64,000 nucleotides of DNA from Azospirillum rugosum. GTDB lineage: Bacteria > Pseudomonadota > Alphaproteobacteria > Azospirillales > Azospirillaceae. The stretch's first letter is position 1, and the number at the start of each line of letters is the position of its first letter. Position numbers and translations under genes: made by a program. The stretch covers positions 310,001 to 374,000 of the forward strand of contig NZ_JAGINP010000002.1 in assembly GCF_017876155.1 (NCBI RefSeq), given 5' to 3'. Positions 10,516 through 18,621 of the stretch are shown here, piece after piece. Under the pieces are notes generated by a model. That model was not told the origin of the DNA. It worked only from the letters and a program-made list of their open reading frames with translations, and did no database searches.

Positions 10516-10531
10516 AGTTAAGGTGTCGGAA

Positions 10532-10537
10532 TATAAT
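10532..10537 (+). promoter_or_regulatory. Candidate -10 element (TATAAT)
   Basis: A perfect TATAAT lies 62 bp upstream of the start used for the LRR-protease gene, in an AT-richer stretch. No convincing -35 hexamer is visible, so this is only a candidate. Confidence 0.35.
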
Positions 10538-10599
10538 TTTCATCCAGCAGACGTTCTCCGAAAGCGCGTTTCCGTGCCGTCAAAGCAGAAAAATATGCG

Positions 10600-12744
10600 A
10601 TGGGATTGCGCCATGTGCTATCTTTGGTAATTGTTGCAGCCCTTTCGCCTTACATTGATCCGATGCCCATGCCCAAATCCCCTACTAACGAAGTGCCGTT
10701 CAATCCACTCACCCTATCGAAGGTGCGAGAAGAGCTCCTGGCCGGGCACCCAGTTCCAAAACGTTGGCGCAGGGATGTTGCCGACTTGTCTCCCCTGATT
10801 GGTCTCAATGGCTTGTGGAAGCTGGACCTCAGTGGGACGCGTGTAAAGGATGTTTCGCTGCTCCCCGCCCTGAGCGGGTTGGTGATGCTGGACCTGAGCG
10901 GGACGGGGGTGATGGACGTTTCGGCACTTTGCGGTCTTAGTAAGTTGTGGTCGCTGGACCTGAGCGGGACGGGGGTGACGGACATCTCAGCGGTATCCGG
11001 GCTGAAAGGGTTGCACACGCTTAACCTGAGTGAGACGGGCATAACGGACGTTTCGGCACTGTCGGATCTGAGCGGATTGTGGTTTTTGGGCCTGCGTGGG
11101 ACGGGGGTGACGGACGTTTCGGCATTGTCCGGCCTGAGTGGGTTGCAGATGCTGGACCTGAGCGGGACGGGGGTGACGGACGTTTCGGCATTGTCCGGCC
11201 TGAGTGGGTTGCAGACGCTTGACCTGAGCGGGACGGGGGTGACGGACGTTTCGGCATTGTCCGGCCTGAGTGGGTTGCAGACGCTTGAGTTGAGCGGGAC
11301 GGGGGTGACAGACGTTTCAGCATTGTCCGGCCTGAGCAATTTAGCAATTCACGGCATCGATCCGCTTGCGGAACGATCGGTAGTCGCAAAAACCGCGTCT
11401 GAGAAAATAGATCAGATCGTTCCAGCCCATGTTTGGGGCGGTCAGGATCGTCTCGGCTCCGGCGCATCGGACACGGTTTCCTGGGGCACTGCCCTTTGGG
11501 GAGCCGCAGGTGGCCATGCCGGGACACGTTCACGCTCTACTGGATCCAGTATCACCGATCGCGTGAAGGTCAGGTTCGAGAGTGACCGCGATCTGGGGAG
11601 CGTTCTGCGCCTGGAATCCCCAGGCCTCCTCCCCCGTGTCGTGAGCCGCCGGCGTCGCTTCCTCTCGCTGAGCCGCCCGCCCGGAATGTCGGTCGATCAG
11701 TTCCAATCGATCGTCCACCAGTTCAGCCGTGGGGGCCGCGCGCAGGTTCTGCCCGATCACCAGCACACGCTGGAAGCCATCCCGACTTTCGACGCGGGCG
11801 CTCAAGACGGAGCGGAGAAGGCGGAAGCCACGCTCGACGACGTCCTGCACCGGATCGGCGCGAACGCCGTGCACAACCGGACCAGCGGGCGTGGCGTGAC
11901 CATCGCGGTGGTGGACACCGGCGTGAAGGGAACCCGCAGCGAATTTCCGGCTTCGAAGCGCGTGGGCGGCTGGTCGGTGGAGGGCGAGGACCCCTGGGAT
12001 GACGACTACGGGCACGGCACCATGTGCGCCTGCATCGCCGCCGCCACGCGGGCCGCCGGCGGCCGGTTCCAGGGGGTGGCTCCGGACGCGGGATTAATCG
12101 CCTGCCGGACGTCGCTGGTCGATTCCGAATTGACCGACATCTACGATCTGCTCGCCGATCGGGCCGAGGCGGGGGAGGTGATCGTCGCCACCAACAGCTA
12201 CGGCGATCCCACGCCGGTGTCGCAGGACCCCGACCTCCTGGACGCGCTCGACCGCGCCATCGCCGCGGGCGTGCGTTTCGTGTTCAGCGCCGGCAACTAT
12301 CATGAAAATGTGGGTGGAAAGGACGGGGCCTGTGGTCCGAACAGCATCTGGATGCACAAGGGCCGGGCCGATCTGCTGACGGCGGCCACCTGCGATCTTG
12401 ACGGCCGTATGTGGCACTATTCCAGCCGCGGTCCAGGGGAGCATTTCGGGTCGGCCAACACCTCCCGCAAGCCGGACGTGACCGCGCCGACACCGCGCAA
12501 CGGCCTGATCCTCTACGGCCAGGACGAAAAGGTGATGGAAATCGGCTGGGGCACCAGCGGGGCGGCGCCCCAGGTCGCCGGGCTGATGGCGCTGCTGTTG
12601 TCCCTGCGGCCCGACCTGCCGCGTGACGACCTGTTCGACATGATCCGGTCCACCGCCCAAACGCTCGGTTTCAGCCACGAGTGCCAGGGCTTCGGGTTGA
12701 TCGATTGCGTCGCCGCCGTCGATCGGCTGGGCGGCAGGGCGTAG
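10600..12744 (+). CDS. Leucine-rich-repeat / I9-like propeptide / subtilisin (S8) fusion protease
   Basis: A 714-aa mosaic. Residues 1-20 are hydrophobic (MGLRHVLSLVIVAALS), a possible signal peptide or anchor. Residues about 66-250 hold eight 22-residue LRRs (LDLSGTGVTDVSALSGLSGL), some nearly identical at DNA level. After a linker, about 318-395 (DRVKVRFESDRDL...) has the beta-alpha-beta-beta-alpha-beta outline of an I9 propeptide. The rest is an S8 peptidase with complete catalytic residues: Asp439 (VVDTGVKG), His472 (YGHGT), Asn566 (SAGN), Ser653 (GTSGAAPQ). In-frame ATGs at 10663 and 10669 are alternative starts and would remove the hydrophobic segment. The LRR part is less GC-rich than the protease part, which suggests recombination. 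LRRs usually recognise partners, so this may be a sensor-activated protease. The role is unknown. Confidence 0.88.
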   Translation: MGLRHVLSLVIVAALSPYIDPMPMPKSPTNEVPFNPLTLSKVREELLAGHPVPKRWRRDVADLSPLIGLNGLWKLDLSGTRVKDVSLLPALSGLVMLDLSGTGVMDVSALCGLSKLWSLDLSGTGVTDISAVSGLKGLHTLNLSETGITDVSALSDLSGLWFLGLRGTGVTDVSALSGLSGLQMLDLSGTGVTDVSALSGLSGLQTLDLSGTGVTDVSALSGLSGLQTLELSGTGVTDVSALSGLSNLAIHGIDPLAERSVVAKTASEKIDQIVPAHVWGGQDRLGSGASDTVSWGTALWGAAGGHAGTRSRSTGSSITDRVKVRFESDRDLGSVLRLESPGLLPRVVSRRRRFLSLSRPPGMSVDQFQSIVHQFSRGGRAQVLPDHQHTLEAIPTFDAGAQDGAEKAEATLDDVLHRIGANAVHNRTSGRGVTIAVVDTGVKGTRSEFPASKRVGGWSVEGEDPWDDDYGHGTMCACIAAATRAAGGRFQGVAPDAGLIACRTSLVDSELTDIYDLLADRAEAGEVIVATNSYGDPTPVSQDPDLLDALDRAIAAGVRFVFSAGNYHENVGGKDGACGPNSIWMHKGRADLLTAATCDLDGRMWHYSSRGPGEHFGSANTSRKPDVTAPTPRNGLILYGQDEKVMEIGWGTSGAAPQVAGLMALLLSLRPDLPRDDLFDMIRSTAQTLGFSHECQGFGLIDCVAAVDRLGGRA
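10801..11336 (+). repeat. Tandem 66-bp repeats encoding LRRs
   Basis: Eight consecutive 66-bp units each encode one 22-aa LRR. The last four (about 11085-11336) are almost identical in DNA, for example CTGAGCGGGACGGGGGTGAC repeated every 66 bp. Such identity points to recent unit duplication or gene conversion and to length variability between strains. Confidence 0.9.
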
Positions 12745-12839
12745 GAGGGGGTCTCGGATGGCCGGTTGTCTTTCGCAGAACCACATTTACATGATGAGTC
12801 GTTGAATGCCATGATGGAGTGACCGAGAAGGAACCGGCG

Positions 12840-13076
12840 ATGGCGCGGTACAAGATCAAGGCCGACAACGCCGACCAGTTTCGCCGAATCCGGGATTTGG
12901 CGGAAGGCAGGACATCCGTGTTCGTGACGTCGGAGCGGCGTCTGTACATCGGCACCGGCGACCTCCCCTCGGACCTGCGCCGCGACCTGCTGAACGCCGG
13001 CGCGCGCATCACCGAGGAACGCCCGCATCAGCTGGATCAGACCGGCCGCCTTGACGCGCCGCCGCACTTCCGTTAG
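12840..13076 (+). CDS. Small protein resembling a free-standing I9 propeptide/inhibitor
   Basis: A 78-aa protein 95 bp downstream of the protease gene. ATG 12840 has GAGAAGGAA upstream. The predicted order is strand (RYKIKA), helix (DQFRRIRDLAEG), strand (SVFVTSE), strand (RRLYIGTG), helix (SDLRRDLLNAGA), strand (RITEERPHQLD), the ferredoxin-like outline of peptidase-inhibitor I9 propeptides. By eye it aligns with residues 318-395 of the upstream protease (LPSDLRRDLLNAGARI against MSVDQFQSIVHQFSRG). Inference: it may fold or inhibit the protease in trans. Without a structure or profile match this stays a hypothesis. Confidence 0.65.
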   Translation: MARYKIKADNADQFRRIRDLAEGRTSVFVTSERRLYIGTGDLPSDLRRDLLNAGARITEERPHQLDQTGRLDAPPHFR

Positions 13077-13235
13077 GATTGTTATCCTAGGCCGGAACGG
13101 CGCGCTCCTTCGGTGAAACATCACGCCGTTTTATGTTTCACAGCGTTTCATTCGTCGCATACCCCTCCCGCTGGCCCCCGCTGTCCCTCTTCTGCTATGG
13201 GTTCGGGCTTCCCGATCCGTGGCATCCTGGGCAGC

Positions 13236-15041
13236 ATGACCGACACCGTTCCCGCCTTCCTGAACGTCGCCCACTCCCTCTCCGGCAAGCGCTGGCAGGC
13301 GCGGCCCTATGACGAGCGGCTGGCCTGGGGGCTGGCGCAGGGCAGGGGGCTGCCGGAGATCGTCGGGCGGGTGCTGGCCGCCCGCGGCGTGACGGAGGAG
13401 GTCTGCGATGGCTTCCTCAACCCCACCCTGAAGGCTCTGCTGCCCGACCCCTCCCGCTTCAAGGACATGGACGCCGCCGCCGCGCGCATCGCCCGCGCCA
13501 TCCAGGAGGGGGAGCCGGTGGCCGTCTTCGGCGACTACGACGTGGACGGGGCGACCTCGGCCGCCGTCATGCGGCGCTTCTTCCGGGCGGTGGGGGCGGA
13601 CATCCGGGTCTATGTCCCCGACCGCATGAAGGAGGGCTACGGGCCCAACGCGCCGGCCCTGCTGCGGCTGAAGGCCGAGGGCGTGCGGCTGGTGGTCACC
13701 GTGGACTGCGGGGTCTCCGCCTTCGCGGCGCTGGAGGCCGCAGCGGAGGCCGGGCTGGACGTCGTCGTGCTGGACCACCACGCGGCGGAGCCGCGGCTGC
13801 CCCCGGCCGTGGCGCTGGTCAACCCGAATCGGCTGGACGAGGACGGGACCTACCGCACGCTTTGCGCCGCGGGGGTGACCTTCCTGACCATCGTGGCCAT
13901 CAACCGGGCGCTGCGCGCCGCTGGCTTCTACCAGGCCCAGGGCCGGGCGGAGCCGAACCTGCTGGACTGGCTGGACCTTGTGGCGCTGGGGACGGTCTGC
14001 GACGTGGTGCCGCTGACCGGGCTGAACCGGGCGCTGGTGGCGCAGGGGCTGAAGGTCATGGCGCGGCGCTCCAATCCCGGCCTCGCGGCGCTGGCCGACA
14101 TCGCCGGGGTGAAGGACAAGCCGGACGCCTACCATGCCGGCTATGTGCTCGGCCCGCGCGTCAATGCGGGCGGGCGGGTCGGCGCCTCGGACCTCGGCGC
14201 GCGGCTCCTGTCCACCGACGATCCCATCGAGGCGATGGAACTGGCGCAGAAGCTGGAGGCCCACAACGCCGAGCGCCGGGCGGTGGAGCAGGGCGTGCTC
14301 GACGACGCGTTGGCGAAGCTGGACAAACACGCCGACGAGCTGGCCGAGCTGGTCTTCGTGGCGGGGGAGGGCTGGCACCCCGGCGTCATCGGCATCGTGG
14401 CGAGCCGCCTGAAGGAGCGCTACAGCCGCCCCACCTGCGTAATCGCGCTGGAGCAAGGCGCCGACGGGAAGGTCATCGGCAAGGCCTCCGGCCGGTCCGT
14501 GCGCGGCGTGGACCTGGGCGCCGCGGTGATCGCGGCACGACAGGAGGGGTTGCTGCTGGCCGGCGGCGGGCACCGTATGGCCGCGGGCTTCACCGTGGCC
14601 GGCGACAAGATGGCCGACCTCCAGGCCTTCCTGACCGGCCGCGTTGCGGAGCAGGTGGCGGCAGCCCCCCTGGTGCCGACGCTGGAGCTGGACGGCGCGC
14701 TGGCGGTGGGGGCGGCGAACTCCACCCTCGTCGGCACGCTGGACAAGCTCGGCCCCTTCGGCACCGGCAACGCGGAGCCGCGCTTCGCCATCACCGACGC
14801 CCGCGTGGTGCGCGCCGACGTGGTCGGGGCGAATCACGTCCGCTGCATCCTGCAGGGCAACGACGGCGCCCGGCTGAAGGCCATCGCCTTTCGTGCGCTG
14901 GACAGCGACCTCGGCAAAGCCCTGTTGATGGGCCGCGGATCGCCCTTCCACGTGGCCGGCATCCTGCGCATCGACCGCTGGAACGGGACGGAGGGAGTCC
15001 AGCTTCTGATCGACGACGCCGCACCCGCGCAAACCATGTGA
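13236..15041 (+). CDS. recJ: Single-stranded-DNA-specific exonuclease RecJ
   Basis: A 601-aa 5'-3' ssDNA exonuclease of the DHH phosphoesterase superfamily, used in recombination and mismatch repair. Visible are VFGDYDVDGATSAAV (motif I), VDCGVSAF, the DHH motif VVLDHHAAE and the DHHA1 region GGGHRMAAGFTV. The C-terminal OB-fold region ends at VQLLIDDAAPA. ATG 13236 (MTDTVPAFLNVAHSLSGKRW) matches the usual RecJ start; an upstream in-frame extension is rich in rare residues and was rejected. It follows the accessory island directly. Confidence 0.95.
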   Translation: MTDTVPAFLNVAHSLSGKRWQARPYDERLAWGLAQGRGLPEIVGRVLAARGVTEEVCDGFLNPTLKALLPDPSRFKDMDAAAARIARAIQEGEPVAVFGDYDVDGATSAAVMRRFFRAVGADIRVYVPDRMKEGYGPNAPALLRLKAEGVRLVVTVDCGVSAFAALEAAAEAGLDVVVLDHHAAEPRLPPAVALVNPNRLDEDGTYRTLCAAGVTFLTIVAINRALRAAGFYQAQGRAEPNLLDWLDLVALGTVCDVVPLTGLNRALVAQGLKVMARRSNPGLAALADIAGVKDKPDAYHAGYVLGPRVNAGGRVGASDLGARLLSTDDPIEAMELAQKLEAHNAERRAVEQGVLDDALAKLDKHADELAELVFVAGEGWHPGVIGIVASRLKERYSRPTCVIALEQGADGKVIGKASGRSVRGVDLGAAVIAARQEGLLLAGGGHRMAAGFTVAGDKMADLQAFLTGRVAEQVAAAPLVPTLELDGALAVGAANSTLVGTLDKLGPFGTGNAEPRFAITDARVVRADVVGANHVRCILQGNDGARLKAIAFRALDSDLGKALLMGRGSPFHVAGILRIDRWNGTEGVQLLIDDAAPAQTM

Positions 15042-15153
15042 ATGCAAACATAATCGGCGCATGGGGGGCATTCGCCGGGGCCGTAACGAGGGGTCGGAAA
15101 AAGTGCTTGCACTCCCGCCGCTTGGCCATTAGTAATCCCGCCACGCCAACGAC

Positions 15154-15229
<76 letters not shown>

Positions 15230-15254
15230 CCTTCCACAGGTTGGCCGATCGCAG

Positions 15255-15281
15255 AAGCTCAGCTGTTCAGCTGAGCTTTTT
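15255..15281 (+). terminator. Terminator after tRNA-Glu
   Basis: The perfect 11-bp stem AAGCTCAGCTG/CAGCTGAGCTT with a 2-nt loop is followed by a T-run and TGCGTTTT. It lies 26 bp after the tRNA. Confidence 0.92.
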
Positions 15282-15450
15282 GCGTTTTGGGCCCCTGCTT
15301 TTGCGGGTCGCGAAATCGGTGCCGGCGGTGCTTGGACAAGGCGGCCGGGACGTGCGAAGCTCCGAATCCTTCGTGTGCGTCGGGAGCAGGCCCTTGTCCA
15401 CCAACCCTCAGAGCTTCGTGCACGCGGCCGGCCGGGTTGCCGGCGCGGGG

Positions 15451-16179
15451 ATGAGCGATGCCGAGCGGCAGGCGCGGGTCGATCTGGCGGCCTGCTACCG
15501 GCTGGTGGCGGAGCGCGGCTGGGGCGACCTGATCTACACCCACATCTCGCTGGCAGTGCCGGGCGAGCCGGGACGGTTCCTGATCAACCCCTTCGGCCTG
15601 ACCTTCGACGAGGTGACCGCGTCCAACCTCGTGAAGATCGACATCCAGGGCAACATCGTCGGCGACACGCCTTACGCGGTGAACGCGACGGGCTTCACCA
15701 TCCACGGCGCGGTCCACGCGGCGCGCGACGACGCGGCCTGCGTGATGCACCTGCACAACGAGGCGGCGGTCGCGGTCTCCATGCTGAAGGACGGGCTGCT
15801 GCCACTGTCGCAGCACGCCCTGCGATTCTACCGGGACCTCGGCTATCACCGCTACGAAGGGCTCGCGCTGACCGATGCTGAGAAGGCGCGGCTGGTCGAG
15901 AGCCTCGGCCAGCGCAAGGGGCTGCTGCTGCACAACCACGGCAGCCTCGTGCTGGGGCGCACGGTGGCGGAGGCCTTCTGCCTGATGGACATGCTCGACA
16001 AGGCCTGCCGCATGCAACTGGCCGCGCAGGCGACCGGGGCGGAGCTGGTGCTGCCGTCGCCGGAGGTGTGCGAGGCGACCTACCGCCAGCTGACCGCCGA
16101 CCCGGAGCCGGAGGGCGAGCTGGAATGGCCGGCCCTGCTGCGCCGCCTGGACCGGCTGTGCCCCGACTACAAGAGCTGA
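15451..16179 (+). CDS. Class II aldolase/adducin family protein
   Basis: A roughly 242-aa zinc-dependent class II aldolase/epimerase-fold protein. Metal-ligand histidines appear in MHLHNEAAVA and LLLHNHGSLVLG, and the N-terminal segment ERGWGDLIYTHISLAVPG is typical. Members act as sugar-phosphate aldolases, epimerases or decarboxylases, and the substrate here is not evident. ATG 15451 (MSDAERQARVDLAACY) fits the family; GTG 15352 is an in-frame alternative. It opens a four-gene run with a tautomerase, an ATC hydrolase and an M20 amidohydrolase, suggesting a small catabolic operon. Confidence 0.88.
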   Translation: MSDAERQARVDLAACYRLVAERGWGDLIYTHISLAVPGEPGRFLINPFGLTFDEVTASNLVKIDIQGNIVGDTPYAVNATGFTIHGAVHAARDDAACVMHLHNEAAVAVSMLKDGLLPLSQHALRFYRDLGYHRYEGLALTDAEKARLVESLGQRKGLLLHNHGSLVLGRTVAEAFCLMDMLDKACRMQLAAQATGAELVLPSPEVCEATYRQLTADPEPEGELEWPALLRRLDRLCPDYKS

Positions 16180-16227
16180 CGCCGAATCACGAATATCAAA
16201 GCGATCAACCAAGGAGAGGGACCAACC

Positions 16228-16416
16228 ATGCCCATCATCAACGTGCAGATGTTCGAAGGTCGCACCCCGGAGCAGAAGCGTGCCTTCGTGAAGGCCCTGA
16301 CCGACGCTTCGGTGGAGACGCTGGGCTGCAGCCCGGACGCCGTGGACGTGATCCTGACCGAGGTGAAGAAGAGCGACTGGGCGACCGCCGGGAAGCTCTG
16401 GTCGGACGCGAAGTAG
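16228..16416 (+). CDS. 4-oxalocrotonate tautomerase family enzyme
   Basis: A 62-aa tautomerase. The catalytic N-terminal proline directly follows the initiator Met (MPIINVQMFEG), and RTPEQKRAFVKALTDA is the typical helix, with the length of a 4-OT subunit. Members form hexamers and shift keto-enol equilibria. AAGGAGAGG precedes the ATG and the ATC hydrolase gene follows after 10 bp, so it belongs to the operon starting at the aldolase. Confidence 0.92.
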   Translation: MPIINVQMFEGRTPEQKRAFVKALTDASVETLGCSPDAVDVILTEVKKSDWATAGKLWSDAK

Positions 16417-16426
16417 GGCGACACCC

Positions 16427-16936
16427 ATGACCCAACCCACGGCGGTGCTGCCCATTATCGAGCGGCGCCGGATCGAGGCGGAGTTCGCCAAGGCGCTGTA
16501 CGACCAGTTGGTGCCGGAGATCGGGCGGGACCGCGCGCGGGCCGTCCTCGCCCGCGCGGTGGAGACGATGGCCCGCGCCGCCGGGGCGGCCATGGCCGAG
16601 GAGGACCGGGCGACGCTGGGCAGTGCCGACCTGTCCACCTTCCGCGACCGGCTCGCCCTGTGGACGGCGAACGACGCGCTGGCGCTGGAGGTGGTGGAGG
16701 CCACGCCGGACCGGCTGGCCTTCAACGTCACGCGCTGCCGTTACGCGGAGACCTACCGCGCCATGGGCGTGCAGGAGATCGGCGACGTGCTGTCCTGCAA
16801 CCGCGACGGCGAGTTCATGTGCGGCTACCGGCCGGACGCCCGCTTCACCCGCACCCAGACCATCATGCAGGGCGCCAGCCACTGCGACTTCCGCTACAGC
16901 CTCCCCAAAGATGGGGGCACGGAGACTCCGGAATGA
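16427..16936 (+). CDS. L-2-amino-thiazoline-4-carboxylic acid hydrolase family protein
   Basis: A 169-aa protein resembling the ATC-hydrolase family (ring-opening hydrolase first described in Pseudomonas cysteine synthesis from ATC). Typical features are the N-terminal VLPIIERRRIEAEFAKALYD and the Cys-rich C-terminal region (DVLSCNRDGEFMCGY, QGASHCDFRY). Its stop overlaps the start of the M20 amidohydrolase (ATGA), so the two products probably act on successive intermediates. The true substrate is uncertain because the family is broad. Confidence 0.8.
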   Translation: MTQPTAVLPIIERRRIEAEFAKALYDQLVPEIGRDRARAVLARAVETMARAAGAAMAEEDRATLGSADLSTFRDRLALWTANDALALEVVEATPDRLAFNVTRCRYAETYRAMGVQEIGDVLSCNRDGEFMCGYRPDARFTRTQTIMQGASHCDFRYSLPKDGGTETPE

Positions 16937-18138
16937 CCGTTCCCAGCAACGTCCGCCTGGACCCCGCGGCCGAGGCGCTGGCCCCGACCATGCGCGAATG
17001 GCGCCACCACCTGCACGCCCACCCCGAAACCGCCTTCGAGGAGCATGAGACCAGCGCCTTCGTCGCGGAGAAGCTGCGCTCCTTCGGGCTGGAGGTGACG
17101 ACCGGGCTGGGCCGCACCGGCGTTGTCGGCACGCTGAAGGGCCGACACGACGGCAACCGCGCCATCGCGTTGCGCGCCGACATGGACGCCCTGCACATGC
17201 AGGAGCAGAACGACTTCGCCCACCGCTCGGTCAATCACGGCCGGATGCACGCCTGCGGCCACGACGGACACACCGCGATGCTGCTGGGGGCGGCGAAGGT
17301 CCTGGCCGACGACCCGGACTTCCACGGCACGCTGCACGTGATCTTCCAGCCGGCCGAGGAGAACGAGGGCGGCGCGCGGGAGATGGTGGCCGACGGGCTG
17401 TTCGACCGCTTCCCCGTGGACAGCGTCTACGGCATGCACAACTGGCCGGGCCTGCCTCTGGGGTATATGGCGCTGCGCCCCGGCCCGATGATGGGCAGCT
17501 ACGACATCTTCGAGATCGTGGTGCACGGCAAGGGCAGCCACGCGGCCATGCCGCACCTCGGCGCCGACCCGATCACCGCGGTGGGGCACCTGCTGACGAC
17601 CTTGCAGACCATCCCGGGCCGCAGCCTGCACCCGCTGGACAGCGCGGTGGTGTCCACCACCCAGATCTTCGGCGGCGACACCTGGAACGTCATTCCGCCG
17701 TCGGTCACCATCCGCGGCACGGTGCGCGCCTTCAAGGCCAGCGTGCAGGACACGGTGGAGGCCCGCATGCGCACGCTGGCGGAGCACACCACGGCCTCCT
17801 TCGGCTGTACGGCGGAGGTGCGGTACGAGCGGCGCTACCCGGCCACGGTGAACAGTGCTGCGGAGACGGCGCTGTGCGCCGGGGTGGCGGCGCGGCTGGT
17901 CGGGGCGGAGAATGTCGACCACGACCCTATGCCGTCCATGGGGGCGGAGGACTTCGCCTTCATGCTGGAGAAGCGGCCCGGCTGCTATGTCTGGCTTGGC
18001 AACGGGCCGGCCGAAGGCGGCTGCACGCTGCACAACCCGGCTTACGACTTCAACGACGCCAACCTCGCCATCGGCGCCAGCTACTGGGTCACCCTGGCGC
18101 GGACGCTGCTGTCGCCGGACGCGGCGAAGGCTGCCTGA
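16933..18138 (+). CDS. M20 family amidohydrolase (hippurate hydrolase-like)
   Basis: A 401-aa metallo-amidohydrolase of the M20D/HipO-IAA-amino-acid hydrolase group. The metal-binding Cys-His motif MHACGHDGHTAMLLG, the QPAEENEGGAREM segment with the catalytic Glu and the C-terminal SMGAEDFAFML with its Glu ligand are all present. Such enzymes remove acyl groups from N-acyl amino acids. It is translationally coupled to the ATC-hydrolase gene by a 4-bp overlap, and this operon ends here. Confidence 0.93.
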   Translation: MTVPSNVRLDPAAEALAPTMREWRHHLHAHPETAFEEHETSAFVAEKLRSFGLEVTTGLGRTGVVGTLKGRHDGNRAIALRADMDALHMQEQNDFAHRSVNHGRMHACGHDGHTAMLLGAAKVLADDPDFHGTLHVIFQPAEENEGGAREMVADGLFDRFPVDSVYGMHNWPGLPLGYMALRPGPMMGSYDIFEIVVHGKGSHAAMPHLGADPITAVGHLLTTLQTIPGRSLHPLDSAVVSTTQIFGGDTWNVIPPSVTIRGTVRAFKASVQDTVEARMRTLAEHTTASFGCTAEVRYERRYPATVNSAAETALCAGVAARLVGAENVDHDPMPSMGAEDFAFMLEKRPGCYVWLGNGPAEGGCTLHNPAYDFNDANLAIGASYWVTLARTLLSPDAAKAA

Positions 18139-18176
18139 GCATCGCTCCAGGACGGCGGAGATTTTTTACGGAGGGG

Positions 18177-18204
18177 TGTCGGGCACGGGCATACTCGGTC
18201 GTCC
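18177..18204 (+). promoter_or_regulatory. Candidate ECF sigma promoter upstream of the YCII-sigma operon
   Basis: TGTCGG (18177-18182), 17 nt, then CGTCC (18200-18204) followed by TGGGGA. An element with identical boxes and spacing precedes the SRPBCC gene at 19905. TGTCG/CGTC-type boxes are known for ECF42 sigma factors, so this is probably recognised by the adjacent sigma. Confidence 0.6.
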
Positions 18205-18234
18205 TGGGGAGGACGAACAAGGGGGACAGCCCGC

Positions 18235-18621
18235 ATGCTCTACGCGATTCTCTGCTACGACTATGAAGACGCCGTCGGCGCCTGGACCAAGGAGGAGGAG
18301 ACCGCGGTCATGGGCCGCCTCTCTGCGGTGCAGGAGGGGCTGGCCCGCCAGGGCCGGCTCGGCCCGGTGGCGCGGCTGGTGCCCACCACCGCGGCGACCA
18401 CCGTCCGCAAGGCGCAGGACCCGGTCGTGCTCGACGGCCCCTTCGCGGAGACCAAGGAACAGCTGCTCGGCTTCTTCGTGGTCGACTGCGCCGACCTGGA
18501 GGAGGCGATCGAGACCGCCAAGGATCTGGCCCGCGCCAACGCGCCCGGCGGGTCCTACGAGGTGCGACCCATCGCGGTCTTCAGGCCTGGCCAAGTCGGG
18601 ACCGGGAGTGCCGTGGGATGA
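18235..18621 (+). CDS. YCII/DGPF-domain protein
   Basis: A 128-aa alpha+beta dimeric-barrel protein of the YciI family. The DGPF motif is in VVLDGPFAETKEQLLGFFVV. DGPF proteins are the signature genomic partner of ECF42 sigma factors, and this gene overlaps the sigma gene by 4 bp, so the pair is translationally coupled. The molecular function is unproven; proposals include sensing or small-molecule processing for the sigma. Confidence 0.92.
   Translation: MLYAILCYDYEDAVGAWTKEEETAVMGRLSAVQEGLARQGRLGPVARLVPTTAATTVRKAQDPVVLDGPFAETKEQLLGFFVVDCADLEEAIETAKDLARANAPGGSYEVRPIAVFRPGQVGTGSAVG

Larger units (their letters stand above)
9721..10599. other. Gene-poor, repeat-rich junction between glpX and the LRR protease
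   Basis: No intact gene is seen here. In order it holds a GC-rich palindromic repeat, a second perfect 28-bp inverted repeat, a frameshifted minus-strand gene, a plus-strand gene remnant with two amber codons, and a lower-GC promoter-like stretch with TATAAT at 10532-10537. Base composition drops from about 10.5 kb onward. It reads as the left edge of an acquired island. Confidence 0.7.

Noticed and set aside
10801..11336. Regular 66-bp repeats resembling a CRISPR or minisatellite
   Set aside because: The repeats are in frame, have no unique spacers and encode leucine-rich repeats, so they are coding repeats of the protease gene.
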